A DNA stretch of 64,000 nucleotides from Deuterostichococcus epilithicus (lineage: Eukaryota; Chlorophyta; Trebouxiophyceae; Prasiolales; Stichococcaceae). The notes under the pieces are model-generated. The model worked only from the letters and a program-made list of their open reading frames with translations, did no database searches and had not been told where the DNA came from. The translations under genes and the position numbers were made by a program. Positions 48,501-62,390 of the stretch are shown here, piece by piece. Each line of letters begins with the position of its first letter. Positions within the stretch are counted from its first letter, which is position 1. The stretch covers positions 1,612,082 to 1,676,081 of the forward strand of contig JAVTLE010000011.1 in assembly GCA_033439295.1 (NCBI GenBank). Direction: 5' to 3'.

Positions 48501-51500
48501 GTCCAAAAATGAGACGAGCCCTCGACGATGAGCACAATGCAATCACAGGGAGGGCGACGACGGCCTCTGAGTGACAATGCACATGACACTCACGTTGCGG
48601 CGTTCCAGACGCCCTGCTTCGATTTCTCTGCCCCGATCTGCAGGCAGCAACGCGCTCTTCGCCAGCCAGGTTGGCGCACATAGAGCCTCGCGCATTGGTC
48701 AAAGCACTGACGAGTCGCAGGAGCATACGTTCGCAGATTAAGCAATGTGCCGTGCTCACCGGGGCGCCTGCCGGGGGCTGGGTCCCGCGCCGTGGGCGCA
48801 GCGCCGGCGGGAGCCTTTCCTCTGGCAAATTGAGCAGCGACACGATCTCTCCTGCGGTGCGAAGACATGAGGCGGCAAGCAGGTCAGAGCGCAGCAGCAG
48901 GCCTGCAGGTGGGAGCCGTGCGATGCAGCGTGCCAGCACCAGGATCGGCAGACTGTCCACACGCGTCGCTCGGCGCTCACAGAACCGGCCAGGTACGCTG
49001 CTGAGCGCACCTGATGTTGGCCGCGCGTCAGGGTTGCGATCCAGGCACTGCATCAGCAGGTCGCTGACGGCCTTTGGACAGAGGTCGCCGGGTCTGCAGC
49101 GCCAGATTCGCTGATGTCAGTATGGCCTGGCCCCTGAAATGCGAGCCTGGGCTCAGTATGAAATTCGACAGGACAAGCGCACCCACACCAACGCTTCCAG
49201 CAGCTCTAATGCTTCAGAGTCACTGACGTGGCAGCTGCCCACCTGACATAGCGGCGGCGCTCCGCCAGAGGGTTGTTGAGCGTCAGCAGCTGCCACAGCA
49301 GGACGCCAAAACTGCAAGGTTGCAGGGTTCATTATCAGGCCGCAGCAGCATCCGGCCAGACTGTCATGCATGTCAAAGACCTGCACAATCGCCAAACTTT
49401 GAGTATACTTGACCTTGCCGGTCCCCACCTGTACACATCTGCCGCTGGAGTGGCCGGCCTGCCCCACATCACCTCCGGCGCCTGCGGGCGCGACAACTCG
49501 TCACCGCTGACACCAAAGGGCGAAGTGGAGCAGCTGTGAGACCGTTGCACGGCCTGCCGGACAGAAGGAAGGCTCCTCTGCTGACTCAGCTGGTGCAGCA
49601 GCGTCTGATGCAGCAGCGCCCGCAGCGCTGGCGGGAGGTCGTGCAGCAAGACCGTGCGGTCGCGCACCGTCCACGCGAACGGCCCCACGTTGGTCTGGGC
49701 TGCCATGTAGTCGTGGTGCACAAACGCTGCCAGCCCCGCGTCGGCCAGCCTGGCCGTGGCGCCGTCCCCAAGCAGCACTGCGCGACCAGCGGAGGCTGCT
49801 TGACAGGTGGGCTGCGGGTGGGGCGGAGTGAGCAGCCGGGACAGTGGGGAGGGGGGCGCTGATGACCAATGACCGAGTGCACGATGCTGGGTGACTGAGA
49901 GACTCGAGCCAATGCACATCTGCCCGGGTGGGTGCGGGCTGCCGGGGCACCTTTGGAGGGGCGCAGGTCCAGGTGCACAATGCCATTCACGTGCAGCCAG
50001 TGCAGCCCGCGCGCCACCGCCAGCGCCACCTCCTGCGCCCGGCCCTGCACACGCTGTCCCCCGGGACGCACCCTGCGGAGGCGCCCACACACGATCGTCA
50101 GCCGCACGGCAAGCGTGACACGCGGTTGCGCTCTGTGCTCGGACGGCCAGCAGGCATGGCTTCCCATGCCGCTCATACAGTCTCCTGCCGACGAGCTCTG
50201 CCCTCAGCTGGCCTCACCCAGTGAGCCTGACGACGCAAGCCACTGCAGCATATTGAGCTTCACGAGCCCAAAACTCTGGGTTGAAGCTTCCACGGGGCTC
50301 GCTCACCCCTTGTACCACTGGTACTGCCCCGCCTGCAGCCCCTCCAGCACGTCCGCCAGGCTGCCGGCCTCGAACAGCGGCGCCGCAATGTAGTAGCCGC
50401 CCCCGGGCCCAGGAATCGGCGCCGCCCCCAGCGGCCTGACCACGCCGCACGTTTCACCGCAACCTGCCAGCTTGGCCAGCAGCCGGTGGAAATTTGCGAC
50501 CTCCGCCTTGTTCAGGTCGTAGCGGAACTCGCGCACTGCGATGGGGTGCGAGCCGGCGCGCAGCGCCTTGAACACCTGTGCGGGAACACGTCGGTGAGGG
50601 GTCGGGAAGTTGCGTCCGCTGCAACCAGTCGTTGCACTACAGGGCATCAAACAGACGAGGACTGCTGCTTGGTGCTGCTCTGCTGCTCTGCTGCTCCTGT
50701 TACAGGCACAGACCCACGGCACCGCAGCGCCCGCGTGGTGCAGGTGTGTCAGCGCTCCATGCGCGTTGCAACATGCACGCATGTGACTCGAGGCAGGGCA
50801 GATAACCTGGCCGGTGTGGTCGCCACCTAGCACCCAGCGGCTGCCGTTGCGCCGCGTGCACATCTTCAGCACCGGCAGGTCCGCCTCCGTGAATGGCTTG
50901 CTGCCTTCGGCGGCGGCGGCGGCGGCGGCGGCGGCAGCGCCGCCACCGTCCGCCGCCACCGGGCCGCCGAGGCTGGCGAGGCTGGGCTGCGCGTGCAGCG
51001 GGATGTGCGCCGCGATCTCGATGGCGTCGTTGGTGCGTGCCAGGGCGCTCAATCTCTCCGCCGCCACCGCCGCGGCTACGCAGCAACATCGATGAGCGCT
51101 GGAAGCTGCATTAGTGAGCGGCGCAGCGGGAGTCCCGCTCCGGCCGCCGCTCCAAGCGGCCGTCGGTGTGCAGGGAACGAGCTGCTCACAGGGTGTGGTG
51201 TCTGAATTGCACTGGTACTCGTAGTGCAGGCGCTACCGAGATGCGGCATGCAAGACACAAGTAGCACAAGACGCAGGGAAGTAATCTGCGAATGCACGAA
51301 TGCCAAGCCATCACACGGCAAATGGGACTGTCACCCACCAGCGGCCTTCTTGGCGGTCGATCTCCGCATCCAGGGCCACGCGAAGCCAAACGCCAAATCT
51401 GGCCGCAGGCCGACGGCGGCGCCATTGTCGGGCGCGGGCGCCTGCGCCCGGGCCTGGGTGTGCCAATACACCAGCACAAATCCTGCAGCTCCAGCCACCA

Positions 51501-51564
51501 CAGCAACGGCGGCAACCTTCCCGGCCGTCAACGGCGGAGTTGGGGCGGCTGCGCCACCCTCCAT
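45504..51564 (-). CDS. Membrane-anchored pseudokinase with helical C-terminal cassette, paralogue D
   Basis: Complete model, 21 exons, 761 aa: 51339-51564, 50807-51075, 50307-50575, 49951-50072, 49668-49777, 49429-49481, 49243-49311, 49011-49093, 48760-48851, 48594-48637, 48420-48486, 48229-48246, 47995-48054, 47565-47669, 47143-47268, 46785-46958, 46560-46622, 46257-46346, 45920-46042, 45697-45771, 45504-45551. Anchor helix at ~14-35 (VAAVAVVAGAAGFVLVYW). Kinase-like fold with AVRE for VAIK, HLDLRPSK for HRDxxxxN, ADAG for DFG, intact APEVM. The cassette has TPGSKAYERLLELHKAF, LTPDQIQAIV, HDFALGKSADHERAL, WEALSPWQFA and the tail CDLDRIIR. It is the most diverged paralogue, inverted 32 kb from B, and differs from A and B at many intron positions. 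The exon at 48229-48246 is only 18 nt. Function unknown; probably noncatalytic. Confidence 0.88.
47432..47471. repeat. 20-bp tandem repeat in a paralogue D intron
   Basis: Unit GCCGCGGAGGCGCTGGGTGC is repeated exactly twice. Nearby, position 47500 is an N within a G-rich run, so the local sequence may be imperfect. Confidence 0.85.
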
Positions 51565-52399
51565 GTCGCTACAGCTATTGCTCAGTACCAACTAGCAAGG
51601 TTTCAGCTTGCAACTCATAGCCAGTCCGTTGTGACGTGCCACACGTCAAACCACCGACGCATACTTCACAGGCTATCATGCGTGCGAGGCATCGGCAATG
51701 CCGCAGAGACGCCAAGGGCTAAGAATACATCTCCCTTTACGCCAATTGTGTTTTTCGGACCCTGTGAATGCGCTGGGTATGTGGGCAAGAGCAGGCGGCC
51801 AGAAACGCAACCAACAGCACCGGCAAGTATCAGTGGCAGTGTGGACACCAGCCTGCTTGGATGAACAGATCCAACCGCCCAAAAGAACGTGCCGACTTCC
51901 TTTGCAGACTCACAAATTGCGGAAGACACGTGTGCGATTCTCGAGCAGGACGCGTTAGCAATCGATCGGGTACGCTCATATTCTGTGACCCCCGGGATAG
52001 GACGAGGAATAGGATTTTCACAACATACTGGGTCATTTGAACAGGAGTACAGAACGTAGCAGGTATGTCCGACTCACTATCCCCTGCGGCATAAGCCACA
52101 TGTAGTGGAAGGCTTACTTGTCAACAATGCAAGTGCACCTTGCCAATGCCCATTATTGCTGTTGTACAGTATCCAAAGGCGGGTTGGGGATACCCACTGA
52201 CACACTACCTATATACCGTGCACTACCTATCACGTGACCAATGGCGAGGCTCTGCAACATCGTCCACTGAACCATACCACTTGGACTTGGACTTGGTTAC
52301 ATACTGTGCAAATCAAGTGGCTGACTATAGCACAGGCCCGAAGGCGGTCGGAAACGCGCAACAGCAGGCGACAGGCTGAGGCTAACCACGCCAGGGCCA
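51565..52399. other. Intergenic between paralogue D and the ThiE-like gene
   Basis: The promoter of paralogue D (minus strand) must lie here, just above 51564. A short ACTTGG repeat occurs near 52279. No coding segment is supported. Confidence 0.45.
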
Positions 52400-53127
52400 T
52401 CACCGCCAGGCGGCCTCCAGCTGCTTGAACGCCGCCACCGGGTCGTCCGCCTGCCAAACACTGCCGATCCCCGCCGCGCCCGCGAACCCCAAGGATTTGA
52501 CCTCCCGCATGTTTTCAGGCGCGATGCCGCCCAACGCAATGACGGGGAAGCCGCACGTGCCAAGAGTGGCCCGCAGCTCCCGCCGATCAAAGCCCTCGGC
52601 GCTGTAGCCCTGCTTCGAGATGCTGTCGAATACCGGACTGAGGAACGCGTAGCTCAGCGCCGGGCCCCAGTCGGCTTCCAGCAACTGGGGCAGCCTGTGG
52701 AAGGACGTGGATAGAGACAGGCTGCTGCCGGGGGAGGGCAGCGGCGGCGCAGGGCGGCTGGCCTCGGTGTAGTGTATGCCCTGTCCATTGCCAGGCATGG
52801 AAATCGTTCGGCATTCCATCACGACTTGTAGGGGCTTTGGCGTCGACACTTTGCCGCCAGCTGCTGGGTGGTGCGGCGGACCAGCATAGAGGCGGATTGC
52901 CCCTGAGCGCGCACCTTCAGGCCAAGCTCGGCAGCGAGGTGGCAATTGGGTGTGTGCAGCACGATGCGATCGCGATAAGGCCCCACACGATCGACGTAGC
53001 TCGAGATCTCTGCTTCAGTCCACTCCGGCTTCCTCAAATGGAATCGCTGCAGGCCACGCTTGAACAGGGCATCGAGATGTGCGTGCTCGTTGCACACGGC
53101 GGTGGGCGGCGAAATCACTACTAGCAT
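52400..53127 (-). CDS. Thiamine phosphate synthase/TenI-type TIM-barrel protein
   Basis: Two exons, 52915-53127 and 52400-52780, give 197 aa, the size of a stand-alone ThiE/TenI domain. ThiE couples HMP-PP with thiazole phosphate to form thiamine phosphate; TenI proteins of the same fold act on the thiazole. Visible: MLVVISPP (first strand; start chosen here because only non-ATG codons lie upstream), RGLQRFHLRKPEW, DRIVLHTPNCHLAAELGLKG, IHYTEASRP, YAFLSPVFDSISKQGYSAE, VIALGGIAPENM (phosphate-binding GG) and FAGAAGIGSVW. The RFHLRKP form and the weak DDV-LA motif resemble ThiE-like proteins of the Bacteroidetes type more than canonical ThiE, so TMP synthase activity is uncertain. The intron makes recent bacterial contamination unlikely. 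Confidence 0.85.
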
Positions 53128-53820
53128 CAGTTCGCTTTCTTCGGTTGCGTCAAGGTTGTATTGCAGACGCCTGTACTGGCTCACATTGGAGCCTACATTG
53201 AGCTTGGCTCATTGCATTGTTCCCGCGACATAGTATCTTCAGGTTTACATCCGTGAGCTTCCTGTCTTCTTTTGGATCTTCTTTTGGAGAGCATTCCATC
53301 TCATTCATATGTATACCAGTGTAACAAAACAGATCAAACGTTTCGCCGCGATTTTGCTATTTTTGGCAAGACGCAACAAATAGCCGTTTTCAGCCATTCG
53401 CACGCGGTGGTGCTGCCCTCTGCAAAGCTTCTGGAGCCGAGTCTGATTCCTGTGAAATCTCAGGCAAGTATGATAGGCCTGCGCGCAGCTCAGAGGCAGT
53501 GTGGCCCGATGCAAGCCGGACGGTCCGGAACCCTGGCTGCTTCGCACCCGAAGCCTCGTGCTGATCAGTCTGCGCAACTGGCATCCTGGCATGCGGTCCA
53601 ACACACGCCGAGGCCTTCTGTGTCAGCCCAGGGTGAGCAGCCTTGTCACCTGCTGGTTTCGACAAGTCGCAGATCCGCCTTCCTCGCTTCTCTGGCTGCC
53701 GTTGTGAGACAAAAGCAGCCTCATCTATGTCAGACTCACAGACTCATCCAATTTCGCCACGTTTGCAATCTTGCATCTGCGCAGGTGCGGCTGCCGTGAC
53801 AGACGCTGAGGCAGCGGCGA
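53128..53820. other. Divergent region between the ThiE-like and phosphatase genes
   Basis: Holds both promoters. Some readable frames (for example near 53640-53820 on plus) lack homology. A longer first exon of the phosphatase could begin here. Confidence 0.45.
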
Positions 53821-56800
53821 ATGAGAAGCGGCGGGAAGAAGCCGGCAATGTTGGCAGCTCTGACGAGTGGCGCGTCCTTGCGTTTTATTACCCTGTAGAA
53901 TTCCGTCAATGCGCAGCCCATTCCTCCAGCATCATCTGGCAGAGTCACAGTGATGGCTCATGGTGATGTCTGTGTCACGGCATGCAGGCGCTGGACTCTC
54001 AACTGGGACAACATTGAGGACAACATCATCGTGGGATCCTGCCCGCGCAGTCCCTCCGACGTGGTGTGACTTGGATTCTTGCTTTGCGGTCCACATACAG
54101 CAACGCCCTTGCTGCAACCATGCGGATCGACGCTGTACGCTCAACAGATCAGGGCAGCTTGACATCAGCTTGACATCAGAACACATACCTGTAGGATCGG
54201 CTGGTGGACGAGGCGGGCATCACCGCCATCATCTGTCTGCAGAGCGAGATATGCCACGATGCACTGCAGATCGAGTGCGTCCTGCCGTTATGTCCATCCT
54301 CAACCAGTCTGGCTTCAGCTGCATGGCGCCCTGTGCGTTTTGAGGAACACATGCAAACTGTCGTGGCCGCAATCTCCAGTGAAAACGATGTCCAGGATAG
54401 CAATTGTACGTTCTCGCTGGTTGGTGATGTGGGCTGCCGCATTCCCTGTCTGCAGGTGGGAGTCCATCCGGCGGCAGGCAATCCAGCGCGGGGCAATCAT
54501 GACGCGAGTGGCGGTGCGCGATTTTGACCATGGCGACCAGGTGTGCGACTGCAACACATGGCTGAAGCCCTTCTGGCAACTTCCGTCAGGTCGGCAAGCG
54601 TTAATGCAGTGCACGCTCTGGGTGGTGCACCAGAGAATGCGGCTGGGCACTGGCGACCCAAACCCGAGGACTTGAGACCCAAGCGACACCACACTGATGA
54701 CCCTGTAGCTCAAACCCCTGCTGAGATCCCCCGCAGGCGCTGCTCCTGCCGGAGGCGGTGCTGAATGTTCCACTGATGTCTCTGCCCAAGACCCGCAGGC
54801 GCTAATGCTGCCGGAGGCGGTGCGCATGCTGCACCTGCTGCTGAGCATGGGCAAGCGAGTGTACGTGCACTGCACTGCGGGCATCAACCGCGCGACGCTC
54901 ACCGTGGTCGGCTACCTGACTTTCGTTAAAGGGTGGCCGCTGGAGGACGCGGTGGGGCACGTCAAGCACCGCCGCCCGCAGGCGCACCCCTACATTGACT
55001 GCTGGCAGGTGCTGTCGGCAATTGGGCGCAAAACCCTGCATCAAGCTTGCCATAGAGGCCGAGTAAGGGGGGCGGGACGCCAGGCTTCGGGCAGTAAGCC
55101 GTGCCCTGAAGCTGGCGGCACACGACCCTGCACCGACCGGACAGCGGAGCGCTCGTTGGTGGCTGCCACACTGATGCATCGCATCAAAGGCTTCCTGGCA
55201 AGGCGGCCGGTGGCGCCGCTGCTAGGACAGCAGCGCATGGGCGCAGCCCTTCCAATGTATACTTGGCTTCCCGCCTGGCACCCCGACCAAGCGATCCTTG
55301 CGCTGACACCCCCTGAGCGTGCTGCAGACGGTGCGCGCGCGGCTGACGGAGGGGCGCACAGAGGAGCTCATGGGTCTGGCCAAGGCGGTGTACCGGGGGC
55401 GGCTGGCGGACAACCGGCCGGGCAGCAGCCAGGGTGACTGGGCGAGCGCCGAGCAGCTGCTGCTGCAGGAGCAGTTCACCCGCGGGATGGGGTGCACCCT
55501 GTCCCTGGTCTCCACGCTCAAGGTGTGCGACCGGTTTGAGGGTCTGATAGGGCTTGCTTGGGGTGTTCCCGCCCGCGGCATGGGCTGCACCCGGTCCTGT
55601 TGTCCGCATTCAAGGTGGCGCGGCGCAGCAGCTCTACATGGAAGTTGGGTCTGCAGGGGGAGCAGGCAATGCTGTCGGGGTGATGCGGGTCAGCGAGCAT
55701 TCCTGCCGCAAGCTTGATCTTTCCGCGTGCCCTCCGCATGCCGGAGCTCTGCCGCCAGGAGCGTGTGCAAGCGTGGCACAGTGCGGGAAGGCCTCGCTCA
55801 GGAGTCGTGAGGGGATTTGGGGTGTGCCCCACATGCGACTGCGCCGTGTCATGCTTGCTGCGTCTGTGCACAAAGACGCTGCGCCCAGTGGTTTGTGTGC
55901 ATTCTCTCGTGTACGCGTCCCCACTTGCAGGAGCTGCGGGAGGCGCTGCCGGACTCGTTGGCGTCCCTGAACATCTGTCTGCCGTCGCCCTATGCCCTGC
56001 TTGACCATGTCTTGCTGACCTCTACTCCGCGTCGCTGCCGCAGGAGCTGGAGGAGGCGCAGCTGGACTCGTTCGTGTGTCTCACCGGGGAGGAGGCGACG
56101 AGCCAGGGCGAGGAACTGGCGCGGCTGCACACGCAGCTAGACAGCGAGCGCACCCAGTACAAGCAGGTAAGCGTCACGCTGAGTGGGCGGAGCCGCCCTG
56201 CAGCAGCTGCCGCAAGCCGCCACAGGCGGGCGCAGTTCTCCCCCAGCAGTGGCTGCAGCACGCTGACGTCGTGGGCTCGGCGGGGAGGTCCCCCAGCGGC
56301 GTGCTGGTGGGAGGTGGCGCGGGAAGGCCTAGCCCTGGCAGGCCGGCGCCGTTGCCGCGCACTGATGCCTCGTTAGGGCTGAGCACTCGTCACCCATCAC
56401 CATCGAGGAGTTTCAATGTGCGGCTGCAGGCGGCGCAGGAGCTCGAGGCGGCGAGAGAGGAGGTGGCGATGCTGCGCCAGGCCGCGGCGTCCGACGAGCT
56501 GGGCAGGTGCGGCGCTGCAGAGGTTGCAGGGTATGTGTGCAGCAGTTCCACACAAGAGGCGGCGGCCCGGCACAGGTTCCGGGCTCCTCGCCTGCCGGAC
56601 GGGTGCCATTCGCCCCAAGTGGGCCCCTTAAGGGCCGCTTGCTGTGCGGCCTGTTCCCTTTCGGCTGCTTCGTCTGTGGACACAAACCGCGAGCACCATA
56701 CCAGCGTGCCCCTGCCGTGCCCCCGCTCACATATGTCGCGTCCCGCCACTCTGCAGCGAGATGCTGGCCGAGCTGGATGCCCTCAAGTCGGCGCGCACTG

Positions 56801-57144
56801 AGATCGCAGCGCTGCGCACCGCCATCAACCAGGTGCCGCGCCCAAATGGCTGCCTCAGTCGGGACTCCTCTCGTGCCAATCTTGCTTTGCATCTGCTACG
56901 AATGGCTTCCCTACGCCTGTCATTGTTCACACAGTGCCATGGTATTAGCGGCGGGCATGTACCTGCCGCTAGGTGTGCGTCTCCGAGTGCTGGTCAGCAG
57001 CAGCGACCGCCGCCCTCATGTGTGGGCGGTCACATGCAGGTGGCTCAGTCGACCATCAGGAATCTGGAAGGGAGGACTTCCGCTGCATCCCACGACTCCC
57101 CGACCGAGTTCCTGGAGCCAGCGGCGCAGACCAATGGGGCGTAA
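53821..57144 (+). CDS. Laforin/SEX4-type dual-specificity phosphatase with coiled-coil tail
   Basis: Ten exons: 53821-53894 (least certain), 53988-54063, 54195-54274, 54456-54540, 54799-55008, 55328-55522, 56044-56166, 56430-56506, 56757-56832, 57040-57144. The total is 366 aa in consistent phase. The phosphatase domain (~25-175) has NIIVGSCPRSPSDVDRL, the typical opening of plant glucan phosphatases. Then come the general-acid loop VRDFDHGDQ and the P-loop VHCTAGINRAT (HCx5R intact), so it should be catalytically active. Plant relatives (SEX4, LSF2) remove phosphate from starch; animal laforin acts on glycogen. No carbohydrate-binding module is seen. Instead residues ~180-366 are helical and coiled-coil (ELARLHTQLDSERTQYK, AAQELEAAREEVAMLRQ, ELDALKSARTEIAALRTAIN). 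The first 24 residues (Ser/Lys/Arg, few acids) could be a plastid or mitochondrial transit peptide. Substrate is inferred. Confidence 0.85.
54737..54766 (+). repeat. Degenerate copy of the P-loop exon start upstream of the real exon
   Basis: CCGCAG then GCGCTGCTCCTGCCGGAGGC copies the acceptor and first ~30 nt of the exon starting at 54799 (GCGCTAATGCTGCCGGAGGC). It lies 62 bp upstream in the same intron. Confidence 0.75.
55931..55969 (+). repeat. Degenerate copy of a coiled-coil exon start
   Basis: TTGCAG then GAGCTGCGGGAGGCGCTGCC mirrors the acceptor and first ~39 nt of the exon starting at 56044 (GAGCTGGAGGAGGCGCAGCT). The peptides are ELREALPDSLASL and ELEEAQLDSFVCL. It lies 113 bp upstream in the same intron. 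Confidence 0.75.
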
Positions 57145-58044
57145 GCAGTGCCGACCTGCGACCTCAGGCGGCAAGTGGCAGCGCACACTCCATCCGGGCG
57201 TTCAGACTACTGTTCTTTTCTCTGCTGCAGAGGCTGCAGAGGCATCTGACGCGGGCCTCGTGCTGGGTTCTGGGCTTTCTGCAGTCAAGCCGCTTGTGTG
57301 CTGTGGTTCCTGAGGTGGCAGATGCCATGAAACGCAGCTGCAGGTGTTGACGATGAGATAAGCGAGGTCATCCGTGATTGCGAAAGGACGTCCTGCTTGA
57401 TGTTCATTCTTGGGTTGCCTGTGGAAATATCTGGTTGTGCCACCTCTAGACAAAAGGCTCACTACCTATGCTGCAAGCTGCTGTTCATTTGAGAATTGCA
57501 TTGTGCATTCCTATCTGACTCGGCTTAACCGGGAGACAGGGCTTATTTGGGGGGATTGAAAACCAGTTACCTACTGCCACCTCTAGGTCTCTAGGCGTTG
57601 TAAGATTGGGAGTGGGACTGGTGCCTCCGTCAAAGCTCCATGTCGAAGTGTGACTCTATCATCAAACGTCAGTGTCATGCAGGATGCTCGAAGTCATGCC
57701 CGTCAAGTCAGTAATGGTCAACGCTGCGGTGAAATCCGAACTCTCCGCCATCCCAATGCGGCCCACCCTTGATCATGCATCCTGCCTGCTCTGCTGACGC
57801 GACATAGGTATGAAACCGCGCCGCGCCTTATCAAGGTTCCTCACACCTGTGAATGGGGAGAGGCGTAAGCTTGAGCCGACAGCCCTCAGCACCGCCGCTG
57901 CTGTTGGCCGCAGCCTCTGTGCCGCTGCTGTGCTGACCGGCTGGCTGCTGCTGTACCAGCACCTGCAGCGCTGCTCCCCTCGCTCATTCCAGAGGAGACA
58001 GACGGTGCCTGCGATGGTGCCCAAGGCTTGGGCTTGCGCAGCCT
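57145..58044. other. Convergent intergenic region
   Basis: Two 3' ends converge. TGCCACCTCTAG occurs twice (near 57437 and 57579). I see no exon, RNA gene or transposon. Confidence 0.5.
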
Positions 58045-61901
<3,857 letters not shown>

Positions 61902-62390
61902 GGATGGCATCCTGCCCCAGCTGGGCTCGGTTCAGCCCGCTGGGGAGGTGCGCCGGCCGTTGGGCAGGCGTCAGCTGTCTGTCATGCCGAAGCAGTGGTG
62001 CTGGCAAGTCGTGAGGCGGTCGCTTGCGACGTCGCTGCACCCTGAACGTACCTGCCTGTGCCGAAGCTGTGCTTGCTTGAAATTCGTGCTGCTGTGTGAG
62101 ACTAGGGTTGATAGCAGGTTGTTAGAAGGGTTCAGCAGTACTTCAGCGTTATCGTTACACTGGTGGCAACCCGCTCGAGCATCAACTGGCGGAGCCGGTG
62201 ACTTAAGGACCATCGAACCAGCTTGGGACCTTGTGCCAATCAGTGTTAAACTTGAAATTGCGCTTGCGCCGCCACAAACATTGCGGCACAAGATAGCCTG
62301 AGCTGAAGTTCGACGGAGGACAAACTGACACTGAGGGCGCTGGCCGCTTCCGCAGACTTGACTCTCACAGCCTTCTGTTGACAACGATCA
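61902..62390. other. Intergenic between MKK and RPAC1
   Basis: MKK promoter side and 3' UTR of RPAC1. No conserved coding segment or repeat stands out. Confidence 0.5.

Noticed and set aside
52400-53127. Bacterial contamination as the source of the ThiE-like gene
   Set aside because: It has a spliceosomal intron (AAG/GTGCGC to GACAG/GGCATA) that restores the family motif, and the flanks are native.
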